Counted from the stretch's first letter, positions 6,973 through 15,330 are shown. The stretch: DNA of 19,271 nucleotides from an uncultured Eisenbergiella sp. (GCA_948960675.1 CARDPF010000020.1:1-19271); one strand, 5' to 3'. The notes: generated by a model from the letters alone, not told the origin. Program-made: numbers and translations.

Positions 6973-8622
6973 TCACATCAGCCTTAACAGCCTTGCCAGG
7001 TTCGTCAAATATTCCCCGCCCCAAAACGCCGTCAGTTCCCTCCTTGTGGCTCCCTTTAGGAGCACCACCACCACAAAATACACGAATAGGCCTGCCAGAA
7101 AGCACACAAGGACATTGACCATGGCCGGTACGTTTTTCAAAATCACCAGTCCCAAAAGCGCACACACTCCCGCTGCCGCAAAACCGCCCATGCAGGGCGC
7201 CAGAAAAATCCGTACCCAGCTGAGCCTTATTTTCAGCCGTCTTTGTATGAGGAAAAAGCATACCACACAAAGCAAAAATGCTGCAATTACGTTGGCATAC
7301 AAAAGGGCATACACAGGCGGTTCCAAAAAGGCGAGCATACAGGAAAGAAAGACCAGATACAAGACCGTACAGGCGGCCGCACCGGCCAAAAGCACAGCGT
7401 TGTGCCCTGCACTTAGTAAAACTGCAACAAGCGCGGCTGCAAGTCCCCAAAATACCATAGACAAAATGCCGATGCGCAAAAAAGTCTCCGCCTGCCCTGT
7501 GTCACCCTCCGGAAAAAACGCCCGCATCAAAGGCCCCGCTTCCACCCACAAATACGCCGCAAAAAACACGCACAAAAGCGATACACAGCGCAGCGCCACC
7601 ATACATTTCTCCCGGATCCGTTTCATGTTCCGGCCCAGATGCACCGCACGAAGTTCCGCAAAAATCCGGTTTAAAAAGGCAAGGGACAAAAGCATTGGAA
7701 CCGCCAGAAGAATCCCCGCCTTTCCGCAATAAATCCCGAAAACGCGCGCGTTCTCCTGCAGCATTTCCTCCTCGGCCGAACGCATATACAAAATCACACT
7801 TCCCAAAGCCCCGGCAGCCAAAAGCAGGGACAATCCCATAACCGGCAAAGAACGCAAAGCAAGCGCCCGTATCAGCTGTCTTTGTGTCTCCCGCAGGTAT
7901 TCCTCTGCACTCTCTATCGCATTTAGGGCAGGCTGCAGGCTTCCCCACAAAAAAACGGCTGCCAGCAACGCCACAAACGCGGACACCGTAAATGCCATGG
8001 CCGCCCCACCGGCGCCAAACGCAGCTTTGTACTGTTCATTTTGCAAAAAAGCGGCCACCATCTGCCCATACTCCCAGCGCGGGACAGTCAGAAGCGGCCC
8101 TGTCACACACAAAGACAGGCCAAACACGCACATGACAAGCCCGGCATACTGGCTTGCACCAAAGCCGTCCATCCCCCCTGCCAACGCCAGACACACACAC
8201 ATAGGGAAAAGGGCTGGAAAAAGACCCTGCAGGGCAAGCCCGGCAGGGGCAAATCCCATCAGCTTCGCCGTCAAAAAGCCCGCACTTCCAAACCCGATCA
8301 GCCCAAAGCCAAGCCCCCAGGCAACTCCCGTAAGCACACCGGCCTTTACCGCCCTCTTGGCCCCCCGCACGCTTCCCCTTGCCAGCCTTGATGACACCAT
8401 GGCAGACACTCCGTAAAACACCCCGGCTCCCATCGGCACAAACAAAAGCGCATACCAGCAAAACGCCGCAAAATAGCAGGCACTTCCCGTATCCTTGTAA
8501 AAACCAGGCAGGCGCACCCAAAAAGCCCCTGTCAAAAGCAGTGCCGCCGCCGTCATAAAGGCGGCCCAGGACTGCGGTATCCAAAACTGTCTCCTGCCTC
8601 TTTTGTTTACTTTCTTTCCCAT
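6973..8622 (-). CDS. Polytopic lipid flippase, SpoVB/MurJ-like (MATE/PST superfamily)
   Basis: The 549-residue protein is almost entirely hydrophobic, with about 14 predicted membrane segments separated by short basic loops, as in polysaccharide exporters of the MOP superfamily (SpoVB, MurJ, Wzx). It opens with a basic stretch (MGKKVNKRGRR) and ends GGEYLTNLARLLRLM, a C-terminal layout common in clostridial SpoVB-like proteins. Such proteins move lipid-linked saccharides, for example lipid II or a spore cortex precursor, across the membrane. Which substrate applies here cannot be read from sequence. The start at 8622 has a closely spaced AAGGA and lies 6 bp after the ybeY stop, so it is co-transcribed with ybeY. 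Location after yqfC-yqfD-phoH-ybeY suggests, but does not prove, a sporulation role. It is not one of the usual ybeY neighbours dgkA, cdd and era. Confidence 0.82.
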   Translation of the reverse strand: MGKKVNKRGRRQFWIPQSWAAFMTAAALLLTGAFWVRLPGFYKDTGSACYFAAFCWYALLFVPMGAGVFYGVSAMVSSRLARGSVRGAKRAVKAGVLTGVAWGLGFGLIGFGSAGFLTAKLMGFAPAGLALQGLFPALFPMCVCLALAGGMDGFGASQYAGLVMCVFGLSLCVTGPLLTVPRWEYGQMVAAFLQNEQYKAAFGAGGAAMAFTVSAFVALLAAVFLWGSLQPALNAIESAEEYLRETQRQLIRALALRSLPVMGLSLLLAAGALGSVILYMRSAEEEMLQENARVFGIYCGKAGILLAVPMLLSLAFLNRIFAELRAVHLGRNMKRIREKCMVALRCVSLLCVFFAAYLWVEAGPLMRAFFPEGDTGQAETFLRIGILSMVFWGLAAALVAVLLSAGHNAVLLAGAAACTVLYLVFLSCMLAFLEPPVYALLYANVIAAFLLCVVCFFLIQRRLKIRLSWVRIFLAPCMGGFAAAGVCALLGLVILKNVPAMVNVLVCFLAGLFVYFVVVVLLKGATRRELTAFWGGEYLTNLARLLRLM

Positions 8623-8628
8623 CTGTCC

Positions 8629-9129
8629 TTATCCCCTAAAGATGCCAAGCTTGCCCAAAACCTCTTCCTGCTTTTTTTCCATGACGTCTGCCTCTTTCGG
8701 CGTCCCATGGTCGTAACCGCACAAATGCAGCATACTATGGGCCACCAAAAAGGCAAACTCCCTCTTAACGGAATGCCCGTAACTTTCCGCCTGCGCATAA
8801 ATCCGGTCCGCACATAATATAATCTGCCCCAAAAGCAGTTCTCCGCTGTCCGGCTCAAAGCAATCCGAAACATGGTTTTCTGCCACCCCAAAATCTGCCG
8901 GTATCCCAAAAGGGATGTTGGGAAAACTTAAGACATCCGTCTCCCTGTCAATCTTTCGGTATTCCCTGTTATAAAGCCGTATTCCTTCCGCATCCGTAAT
9001 CAGGACTTCTACCTGCGCTTCATAAGGACATCCTTCCTCCTCCAGCACTGTCTGGGCCACCCTGGCCGTCAGTTCCTCCGTGTCAAAGGGAAATGCCGCC
9101 TCCGTCTCGTTTTCCACATAAAAAGTCAT
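8629..9129 (-). CDS. ybeY: Endoribonuclease YbeY (rRNA maturation factor)
   Basis: YbeY is a metal-dependent single-strand endoribonuclease that takes part in 16S rRNA 3'-end processing and ribosome quality control in the cytoplasm. The 166-residue protein has the family zinc motif at 131-141 (HSMLHLCGYDH) with the three metal-binding histidines at 131, 135 and 141. The conserved TDVLSFP lies at 64-70. The start at 9129 overlaps the end of phoH by 4 bp (ATGA), a sign of translational coupling. The phoH-ybeY order is one of the most conserved pairs in Firmicutes. The protein is complete and no key residue is missing. Confidence 0.97.
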   Translation of the reverse strand: MTFYVENETEAAFPFDTEELTARVAQTVLEEEGCPYEAQVEVLITDAEGIRLYNREYRKIDRETDVLSFPNIPFGIPADFGVAENHVSDCFEPDSGELLLGQIILCADRIYAQAESYGHSVKREFAFLVAHSMLHLCGYDHGTPKEADVMEKKQEEVLGKLGIFRG

Positions 9130-10157
9130 CGCCTAAAACCCCTCTTTTGTGCCCCTGCACCGCTTGTCCGGTTCTGCCGCATACGCTGTCTGCGCGCTTC
9201 CTTCTCCTCGTAGGATTCGTAAGCCTCCACAATCCTTTGCACCAGCGGATGCCGGACCACATCCTTACTGGTAAGCGTGCAAAAAGCAATTTCGTCGGTA
9301 AGGCGGGAAAGCACCTTCACCGCCACATCCAGCCCGGAACTGGTTCCTTCCGGCAGGTCTTTCTGGGAAGCGTCTCCCGTCACCACCACCTTGGATCCAA
9401 AACCCACCCGGGTCAAAAACATCTTCATTTGCGCGGGTGTGGTATTCTGCGCCTCATCCAAAATAATATAGGCATTGTCCAAAGTGCGTCCCCGCATATA
9501 CGCAAGGGGCGCAACCTCAATCAGCCCCTTTTCCATATTTCTCTGGAAGCTTTCCGCCCCCATGATCTGGTAGAGGGCATCATAGAGCGGCCGCAAATAG
9601 GGATCCACCTTACTTTGCAGATCCCCCGGGAGAAACCCCAGCTTCTCCCCTGCCTCTATGGCCGGACGCGTCAGGATAATGCGCTCCACCTCATTATTCT
9701 TAAACGCTGTGATGGCCATCGCCATGGCCAGATAGGTTTTCCCCGTGCCCGCAGGCCCTATGCCAAATACAATCATCTTTTTGCGGATCTCGTCCACATA
9801 GTTCTTCTGCCCCAGGGTTTTGGGTTTGATCGGTTTGCCGCTCATCGTATGGCAGATCAGATCCTCCTCCACCTCCAAAAGCGCGCTGTTGTTGTGTTCC
9901 ATACTCATCGCAATCGCATAATCCACATTCTGTTCCTGAATCTGGTTTCCTCTCTTCGACAATTCCAATAGCTGCAAAAGCACGGACATGGCCTGCTCCA
10001 CACCCGGCGCTTCCCCCCGGATCCGCACGCCCCCGTCCCTATCCACAATCTCTACCGAAAATGCACGCTCCAGCTTTTTGACAAAGGCATCATATTGTCC
10101 GAAAATATTCCGGCTGTGTACCATCTCCATAGCCAAGCTACTTTCTTTCCATGCCAT
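9126..10157 (-). CDS. phoH: PhoH family ATPase
   Basis: PhoH-like proteins are P-loop ATPases related to the helicase core. They are thought to act on RNA together with YbeY, but their exact reaction is unsettled. In this 343-residue protein the Walker A motif GPAGTGKT is at 134-141 and the Walker B region IILDEAQ at 231-237. VVTGDASQKDLP follows as the sensor-like motif. The N-terminal 70 residues include a small KH-like region (VDRDGGVRIRGEAPGVEQA). The C-terminal tail is rich in Arg and Lys. The start at 10157 has AGGAGG 8 nt upstream, and the yqfD stop lies 3 bp before it. The order yqfC-yqfD-phoH-ybeY is typical of spore-formers. Confidence 0.96.
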   Translation of the reverse strand: MAWKESSLAMEMVHSRNIFGQYDAFVKKLERAFSVEIVDRDGGVRIRGEAPGVEQAMSVLLQLLELSKRGNQIQEQNVDYAIAMSMEHNNSALLEVEEDLICHTMSGKPIKPKTLGQKNYVDEIRKKMIVFGIGPAGTGKTYLAMAMAITAFKNNEVERIILTRPAIEAGEKLGFLPGDLQSKVDPYLRPLYDALYQIMGAESFQRNMEKGLIEVAPLAYMRGRTLDNAYIILDEAQNTTPAQMKMFLTRVGFGSKVVVTGDASQKDLPEGTSSGLDVAVKVLSRLTDEIAFCTLTSKDVVRHPLVQRIVEAYESYEEKEARRQRMRQNRTSGAGAQKRGFRR

Positions 10158-10160
10158 CCT

Positions 10161-11393
10161 TCATTCCTCCTGCCCTGCCTGTGCCTCCTCGCTGACAGGC
10201 TGCAGGGCCACCGCCTCCTCGCTGACCGTCAGACTCCCCTGCATGACCAACGCATTGGTTTTTCTTACTATTCTAACATCTTTTTGTATAATTTGTACCC
10301 CCTTTTCTTCCAAATCCGCAATTATTTTTTCCAGCCGTCCCGTAAGGAGGGCCACCGCACTGTTTTCGTCGTACATGGCATCCACGGGCAGGTATTCCCT
10401 GCACCGGACGGTTCCTGTAAATACAGGCAGATCAATTTGGTTAAACAGACGAAACCTTTCTTGCTCTACCACCTCGTCATATTTAACATATTTACAGCTT
10501 CCGAAGGGGAAACGGTATCGCTTCTTGCCCAGCGAAAAAAAGCGGTAGGTTTTTTCCCTTCCGGTATAATTTTTATATTGATAGGAAAGGGGCTGCGTCA
10601 GGAAAACGGGCTCGCTGCACCGGATCCGCACATCTGCGTCCGCCACGGTTTTCTCCCACTCCCGGACCGTCCCGTCGTCGTTGTTGACGGGCACCAGACC
10701 TCCCACCAGAAGCGTCCCCTTCTCCACCTCTTCCCCCCGTTTTACTTTAGGAACGCCGGATCTTGTCAGAATCTCCTCCACAACCCCCGCCTTTGTGGCC
10801 ACCAGTTCCGCCCCGTCGGCAAATTTTTCCAGACTCTCGGCCCGTTCTGTGTCGGTGGGAAGGTCGTTTTCTTTAATCTGCACCGTCACACGGCTGCCGT
10901 CCAGCCTGGCGGATGTCCATGTCACCTGGGAAAAGGCTTCCCGAATGGCCGCCTCCAATTCCTCCAATTGCAGCGCACTTTTTTTGACCCCGTAATCCAC
11001 CCCCTGGGAAACCAGAAAGTCATAGAGTTCGTCGTCCGTAATCATCCGGTTGCCGACAAACTCAATCGCCCATATATGACGGGACATGATCACCAAAAAA
11101 GCCAGGCAAAAGGCGATTCCGGCCAGAAACATTTTCCGCCGCTTCGCATCCCGCACAAAAAAAGGCAGCCCGCGCCTTTCCAGAACGGCCACCTTTGTCT
11201 TTGTTTTCCGCACAATATCCCTGATTGCGAAAAAATCCGAAAGAGCAAGATACATCGTGTAGTAACCGCCATAACCTACCAGTCCCCACAGGACAATCCC
11301 CCGGTTGGAACACAGGTTCATAAACCTTTCCGGCGAATAGCCCCAGACCTTGATTTTTACATAGCCCCTCAGATATCGGATGATTCCTATCAT
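10161..11393 (-). CDS. yqfD: Sporulation protein YqfD
   Basis: YqfD is a membrane protein made in the mother cell under sigma-E in Bacillus and conserved in spore-forming Firmicutes. Its molecular role is not settled. The 410-residue protein has an N-terminal cytoplasmic part of about 85 residues, a membrane segment at about 88-107 (FLAGIAFCLAFLVIM), and a long extracytoplasmic part opening IEFVGNRMITDDELYDFL, a POTRA/FtsQ-like pattern. VQIKEN and VATKAGVVEEILTRSG follow as family motifs. I chose the start at 11393 (MIGIIRYLRGYVKIKV) because GGAGG stands 4 nt upstream and homologues begin this way. A longer frame from 11471 would overlap the end of yqfC. The gap to yqfC is 43 bp. Confidence 0.95.
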   Translation of the reverse strand: MIGIIRYLRGYVKIKVWGYSPERFMNLCSNRGIVLWGLVGYGGYYTMYLALSDFFAIRDIVRKTKTKVAVLERRGLPFFVRDAKRRKMFLAGIAFCLAFLVIMSRHIWAIEFVGNRMITDDELYDFLVSQGVDYGVKKSALQLEELEAAIREAFSQVTWTSARLDGSRVTVQIKENDLPTDTERAESLEKFADGAELVATKAGVVEEILTRSGVPKVKRGEEVEKGTLLVGGLVPVNNDDGTVREWEKTVADADVRIRCSEPVFLTQPLSYQYKNYTGREKTYRFFSLGKKRYRFPFGSCKYVKYDEVVEQERFRLFNQIDLPVFTGTVRCREYLPVDAMYDENSAVALLTGRLEKIIADLEEKGVQIIQKDVRIVRKTNALVMQGSLTVSEEAVALQPVSEEAQAGQEE

Positions 11394-11436
11394 GCTGCCT
11401 CCACCAAAAGCCGCCGCATTCGTCTGCCGGCTGCCG

Positions 11437-11745
11437 TCACAAATACCGTATTTCGGAGATCGTCCCCTCAATCTTCATGTCCTCATTTGTGTAGTAGGCA
11501 ATGCACAATCTGCAGCCGCAGATTGCAATCCTGCAGGATTTTCCCTGCAGCATAATGCAATCCTGCGTATATTCCAGAATTCCCCTGTAATTCTCCACCA
11601 ACACCTGGCTGTTTCCCACAACGGTCACAATACAGGCCCCCATCATCATATCCCGGGGAAGCTTTAGGGAATCCACAATCATCTCTTTCGCACTTTTTTC
11701 CGCTTCCTGTCCGGCCGGTGCGCCGGTACGCCTTTTTTTGTTCAT
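11437..11745 (-). CDS. yqfC: Sporulation protein YqfC (YabP/YqfC family)
   Basis: YqfC is a small sporulation protein of the YabP/YqfC family, paired with YqfD in nearly all endospore-formers. The 102-residue protein has the family pattern: SLKLPRDMMMG, then VTVVGNSQVLVENYRGILEYT, and finally YYTNEDMKIEGTISEIRYL. The N-terminus is basic (MNKKRR). The stretch QDCIMLQGKSCRIAICGC continuing to RLC contains five cysteines within 20 residues, which is unusual for the family and coincides with a cluster of DNA palindromes. The start at 11745 has only a weak GGGG upstream. The rlmH stop is 24 bp before it. Confidence 0.93.
   Translation of the reverse strand: MNKKRRTGAPAGQEAEKSAKEMIVDSLKLPRDMMMGACIVTVVGNSQVLVENYRGILEYTQDCIMLQGKSCRIAICGCRLCIAYYTNEDMKIEGTISEIRYL
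11506..11566. repeat. Palindrome cluster inside yqfC
   Basis: Within 61 bp there are an 8-bp perfect inverted repeat with a 4-nt loop (CAATCTGC and GCAGATTG, 11506-11525), a 14-bp perfect palindrome AATCCTGCAGGATT (11527-11540), and an 11-nt direct repeat TGCAATCCTGC at 11524-11534 and 11556-11566. All lie in coding sequence. They encode the cysteine-rich patch of YqfC. Confidence 0.6.
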
Positions 11746-11769
11746 ACCCCATCATATGAGGAAAGCTTC

Positions 11770-12249
11770 CTATTTATGATAAGGTTCATGGCTGGCAATC
11801 CGAAATCCCCGGTAAAGCTGCTCCAGCAAAATGACCCGCATCAGCTGGTGGGGAAACGTCATATCCGAAAAGCTCAGTTTTTCGTCCGCCACGTCCAACA
11901 CTGACCGGTGCAGCCCAAGCGACCCCCCGATCACAAAAACGATATGGCTTTTCCCCGTCACCAAAAGCTTTTCCATATGCTGTGAAAAAGCGACGGAACT
12001 CATCTTTTTGCCGTCAATGGCCAGCACGATGCAGTAGGCGTCTTTTGGCAGGCGCTGCAGGATGCGCTTTGCCTCTTTTTCCAGGACAAGCGCATCTTCC
12101 CCTCCCCTTGCGTCCTCCTGCGTTCTCTCATCCTCCACTTCCACAACGGACAACTGACAATAACGCCCCAGCCTTTTTTGATACTCTGCCAGGGCGTCCC
12201 TGTAAAACTTTTCCTTCACTTTTCCCACTGCCAAAACGGTGACTTTCAT
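11770..12249 (-). CDS. rlmH: 23S rRNA (pseudouridine1915-N3)-methyltransferase RlmH
   Basis: RlmH is a SPOUT-class methyltransferase that uses S-adenosylmethionine to methylate pseudouridine 1915 in helix 69 of 23S rRNA on assembled ribosomes. The protein from the chosen start is 159 residues, the usual family length. It opens MKVTVLAVGKVKEKFY, contains VFVIGGSLGLHRSVL (the knotted SAM site) and ends EQLYRGFRIASHEPYHK, whose last residues are the family's C-terminal signature. An in-frame ATG at 12285, overlapping the stop of the upstream gene as ATGA, would add 12 residues through a GC hairpin. I prefer 12249 from homologue lengths. A GGGA lies 6 nt upstream. Confidence 0.96.
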   Translation of the reverse strand: MKVTVLAVGKVKEKFYRDALAEYQKRLGRYCQLSVVEVEDERTQEDARGGEDALVLEKEAKRILQRLPKDAYCIVLAIDGKKMSSVAFSQHMEKLLVTGKSHIVFVIGGSLGLHRSVLDVADEKLSFSDMTFPHQLMRVILLEQLYRGFRIASHEPYHK

Positions 12250-12262
12250 TCCTGTTCCCATC

Positions 12263-12280
12263 CGCCCGCTTTGGCGGGCG
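12263..12280. promoter_or_regulatory. GC-rich hairpin in the rlmH leader
   Basis: CGCCCGC and GCGGGCG form a perfect 7-bp stem with a 4-nt loop. It lies 1 nt after the stop of the zinc-ribbon membrane protein and 13 nt before the rlmH start. No uridine run follows on the minus strand, so it is not a classical terminator. It may slow ribosomes or mark an mRNA processing site, or it may act as a weak attenuator between the metabolic block and the rlmH block. Confidence 0.5.
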
Positions 12281-12281
12281 C

Positions 12282-12995
12282 TCATTCAAATATTTCCGGA
12301 TACATCTCATCCACGAAGTAATCCAGATAATCGGCCTCCAAACCCGGATGGCTTTCCGACAAAAGCTGCTTGATCTGCTCTGTCCGCTTAAAATACCGCA
12401 CTTCCCCGGTATCCGCCTCCAACACCAGCGCCAGCCTGTCGATATCGGCGGCGGCCAGATGCTCCCTGCAATAACCGCGCAACTCCTCCCCCAGGCGTTC
12501 TTCTTCCTCCGCCTTTTTGGCAACCTTTTTATAAGACTGGTTGGAAAGCACGCCCATCACAATAAAAATCGCAAATAACGCCCCCATCACCAGACAGGTC
12601 ATCCATTGGCTTGACCAGCTTAGCCGGACCGGAAGCAGGCCGGAAAGCAAAAGAAGAAGCAGCACGATGCCTCCCGCCCCCACAAGCAGCAGGGTGTAGG
12701 CGCCTGCCTTAAATTCCTCCGCCTTTTTGGCCGAATCCTCGTATATGCCCTGCTTTGCGGCAGCCTGTACCTTCCTCGCCATATGGACCGCATTGGCCAT
12801 ATCGGCAGGCATTCCCTCAAACTCTTCCTCCCACTGCTGCGCAAAAACCTCCCCGAAGGCTTCTGTGTCCTGCGCTGCCGTTGCGCCATTGGCAGTTTTT
12901 TCTTCCTCCAACGCATCCACCAGCGCTGCGCCGCAGTCGGCACAGACTTCGATTCCCTCCACATATTCATTTTTGCAATTTGGACACCACGGCAT
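12282..12995 (-). CDS. Zinc-ribbon membrane protein, unknown function
   Basis: The 237-residue protein starts MPWCPNCKNEYVEGIEVC with two CxxC pairs (Cys 4, 7, 18, 21), a zinc-ribbon typical of uncharacterised Firmicutes membrane proteins. An acidic, Ala-rich linker follows (about 27-95). Two membrane segments lie at about 99-121 (LLLVGAGGIVLLLLLLSGLL) and 131-151, with a short loop between them. A charged helix (KKAEEEERLGEELRGY) and a C-terminal domain of about 80 residues, ending DYFVDEMYPEIFE, lie on the same side as the zinc ribbon. The start at 12995 has AGGAGG 8 nt upstream and lies 15 bp after the nfnB stop. The family is not recognised and no enzyme motif is visible. Confidence 0.85.
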   Translation of the reverse strand: MPWCPNCKNEYVEGIEVCADCGAALVDALEEEKTANGATAAQDTEAFGEVFAQQWEEEFEGMPADMANAVHMARKVQAAAKQGIYEDSAKKAEEFKAGAYTLLLVGAGGIVLLLLLLSGLLPVRLSWSSQWMTCLVMGALFAIFIVMGVLSNQSYKKVAKKAEEEERLGEELRGYCREHLAAADIDRLALVLEADTGEVRYFKRTEQIKQLLSESHPGLEADYLDYFVDEMYPEIFE

Positions 12996-13010
12996 CGCTG
13001 CTTCCTCCTC

Positions 13011-14399
13011 TTACTTTTGGGACAGGTATTCGTCGATTCCCTTCGCCCCGGCCCTGCCTGCCCCCATGGCAAGAATCACGGTTGCGGCGCCCGTCACGGC
13101 GTCCCCGCCCGCAAACACACCCTCCTTGCTGGTCTGTCCGTTTTCCTCGTCCGCCACAATGCATTTCCACTTATTGGTCTCCAAGCCCTTTGTTGTGGAA
13201 GAAATCAGCGGATTGGGGGAAGTGCCCAAAGCCATGATCACAGTATCCAACTCCAGCGTAAATTCGGATCCCTCTACCGCCACCGGCCTTCTCCTTCCGG
13301 AGGCATCCGGCTCGCCCAGTTCCATGCGGATACAGGTCATGCCCCTGACCCAGCCCTTTTCATCCTCCAAAATCTCCACCGGATTGGTCAAAAGGTCAAA
13401 TAGAATCCCCTCCTCCTTCGCATGGTGGACTTCCTCCACACGGGCGGGCAGTTCTTCCTCGCTTCTCCTATACACGATGTGGACTTCCGCGCCCAGACGC
13501 AGCGCCGTCCTCGCCGCATCCATGGCCACATTGCCGCCGCCTACCACAGCCACCTTTTTGCTCTGCATGATGGGTGTTTCACAGTCCTTGGAAAACGCCT
13601 TCATCAGGTTGCTTCTGGTCAGGTACTCGTTTGCGGAAAACACACCATTGGCATTCTCACCGGGAATCCCCATAAATTTGGGCAGCCCCGCGCCGGAACC
13701 CACAAACACCGCGTCAAAGCCCTCCTCGCCAAGCAGTTCGTCGATGGTCACGGATTTGCCCACGATCACGTTTGTCTTGATTTTGACACCCAGGGACATT
13801 ACGTTTGCAATCTCTTTTTGCACCACGTCCTCCTTGGGCAGGCGGAACTCCGGAATCCCGTAAACCAGCACGCCGCCGGGCTCATGGAGAGCCTCAAAAA
13901 TCGTCACCTCATACCCCAGCTTCGCCAGATCCCCGGCGCAGGTCAGTCCTGCAGGGCCGGAACCGATCACCGCCACCTTTTTGCCGTTTTTCTCCCTGGC
14001 CCCTTCCGGACGGATTCCCTTCTCCCGAGCCCAATCGGCCACAAAACGTTCCAGCTTCCCGATGGAAACCGGTTCCCCCTTAATGCCACGGATGCATTTT
14101 CCCTCGCACTGGCTTTCCTGCGGGCACACACGGCCGCAAACCGCCGGAAGCGCGCTGGCCTTGCTGATGACCTGATAAGCCTGTTCGATATTCCCCTGCT
14201 TCACCTCACCGATAAAGCCGGGAATGTCAATCGCTACGGGACAACCCTTTATGCACTGTGCATTTTTGCAACCGATACACCTCTGTGCCTCCTCCATCGC
14301 CTCTTCTTTATTGTACCCTAAGCATACTTCCCCAAAATTGGCGGCGCGTACCTTTGCATCCTGCTCCCGTACCGCTACCTTCTTCAAAACGTCTCCCAT
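13011..14399 (-). CDS. nfnB: NfnB, large subunit of NADH-dependent ferredoxin:NADP+ oxidoreductase
   Basis: The 462-residue protein is related to the glutamate synthase small subunit. Without a glutamate synthase large subunit nearby, and with nfnA adjacent, it is best read as NfnB. The NfnAB complex bifurcates electrons from two NADPH to NAD+ and ferredoxin, or works in reverse. Cysteines at 41, 44, 49, 53 and 88, 92, 98, 102 form two cluster-binding sets near the N-terminus, as expected for two [4Fe-4S] clusters. FAD contacts are GSGPAG (146-151) and the NADP(H) fold VVGGGNVAMD (285-294). The start at 14399 (MGDVLKKVAVREQD) matches family N-termini, although AGGAG is an unusually long 12 nt upstream. 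The nfnA stop lies 29 bp before it. Confidence 0.93.
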   Translation of the reverse strand: MGDVLKKVAVREQDAKVRAANFGEVCLGYNKEEAMEEAQRCIGCKNAQCIKGCPVAIDIPGFIGEVKQGNIEQAYQVISKASALPAVCGRVCPQESQCEGKCIRGIKGEPVSIGKLERFVADWAREKGIRPEGAREKNGKKVAVIGSGPAGLTCAGDLAKLGYEVTIFEALHEPGGVLVYGIPEFRLPKEDVVQKEIANVMSLGVKIKTNVIVGKSVTIDELLGEEGFDAVFVGSGAGLPKFMGIPGENANGVFSANEYLTRSNLMKAFSKDCETPIMQSKKVAVVGGGNVAMDAARTALRLGAEVHIVYRRSEEELPARVEEVHHAKEEGILFDLLTNPVEILEDEKGWVRGMTCIRMELGEPDASGRRRPVAVEGSEFTLELDTVIMALGTSPNPLISSTTKGLETNKWKCIVADEENGQTSKEGVFAGGDAVTGAATVILAMGAGRAGAKGIDEYLSQK

Positions 14400-14428
14400 T
14401 TGTACCGATATCTCCTTTCCTACCCTTG

Positions 14429-15313
14429 TCAGGCATCGCAATTGCCACAGTTTCCGTGATGGGTATCGCCCTCTTTTACCGCCAGAAACGCCCTGCCCTC
14501 CGCCGTCTTATAAAGCTGCTGCCTCTGCATGGCCTCGTCAAAATTCACCAGATGCCCGTCAAATTCCGGTCCGTCCACACAGGCAAATTTCACCTGCCCG
14601 CCCACACTGACCCGGCAGGCGCCGCACATGCCGGTGCCGTCCACCATGATCGGATTTAAGCTGACAACCGTGGGGATTTTGAGCCCTTCCGTCATCTTGC
14701 ACACAAACTTCATCATGATCATCGGACCGATGGCGATACAGACATCATACTGTTTTCCCTCTTTTTCCACCAGATCCTGTATGGTCTTTGTCACCATGCC
14801 GCTTCTTCCGTAAGAGCCATCGTCCGTGGTCACATAAAGGTTTTGCGCCACGGCCTCCATCTCCTTTTCCAGAATCAGCAAATCCTTCGTTTTGGCCCCT
14901 ACAATCACGTCCGCCCCAACGCCCTGCTCATGCAGCCATTTGACCTGGGGATATACCGGGGCCGTACCCACGCCTCCCGCCACAAAAAGAATCCGTTTGC
15001 CACGCAGCGCTTCCGGCGTCTCCTTGGTCAGTTCGGACGGGCATCCCAGCGGGCCTGCCACATCACAAAAGCAATCCCCCGCCTTAAGCTTGGCCATCTT
15101 GTGGGTACCTGCCCCCACTACCTGAAACACGATTACCACCGTTCCTTTTTCCCTGTCATAATCACAGATGGTCAGCGGAATGCGTTCGCTGTCCTTGTCC
15201 GTGCGCACGATCAAAAACTGACCCGGCAGACAGGATTTGGCCACACGCTTTGCCTCCACTTCCATCCAGTAAATGTTCGTAGTCAGTTCTTTTGCTTCCA
15301 AAATAGGATACAT
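14429..15313 (-). CDS. nfnA: NfnA, small subunit of NADH-dependent ferredoxin:NADP+ oxidoreductase
   Basis: The 294-residue protein belongs to the PyrK/sulfhydrogenase-gamma flavoprotein family. It supplies the NAD(H) side of the bifurcating NfnAB complex in the cytosol. RIPLTICD (44-51) is the flavin-binding segment and GGVGTAP (113-119) the NAD-binding one. The [2Fe-2S] region DGTGMCGACRVSVGG carries Cys 230, 233 and a later Cys 245. Asp225 is in the position where NfnA structures use aspartate as the fourth ligand, as far as I recall. The tail HHGNCGNCDA adds another CxxC. The start at 15313 has AAGGTGA 7-9 nt upstream. Adjacent nfnB, and no dihydroorotate dehydrogenase gene nearby, argue for NfnA rather than PyrK. 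Confidence 0.93.
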   Translation of the reverse strand: MYPILEAKELTTNIYWMEVEAKRVAKSCLPGQFLIVRTDKDSERIPLTICDYDREKGTVVIVFQVVGAGTHKMAKLKAGDCFCDVAGPLGCPSELTKETPEALRGKRILFVAGGVGTAPVYPQVKWLHEQGVGADVIVGAKTKDLLILEKEMEAVAQNLYVTTDDGSYGRSGMVTKTIQDLVEKEGKQYDVCIAIGPMIMMKFVCKMTEGLKIPTVVSLNPIMVDGTGMCGACRVSVGGQVKFACVDGPEFDGHLVNFDEAMQRQQLYKTAEGRAFLAVKEGDTHHGNCGNCDA

Positions 15314-15330
15314 ATCCGTCTCACCTTTCC

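Noticed and set aside
11746..11772. Sigma-E-like promoter before yqfC (TCATAAA, 14 nt, CATATGAT)
   Set aside because: The match is attractive for a sporulation gene, but the -10 element ends 5 nt before the yqfC ATG, so transcription would start at or after the start codon with no RBS. Kept only as a curiosity.
13011..15313. Reading the pair as glutamate synthase small subunit plus PyrK
   Set aside because: No glutamate synthase large subunit or dihydroorotate dehydrogenase gene is nearby, and the adjacent pair has the NfnA/NfnB layout and cysteine sets.
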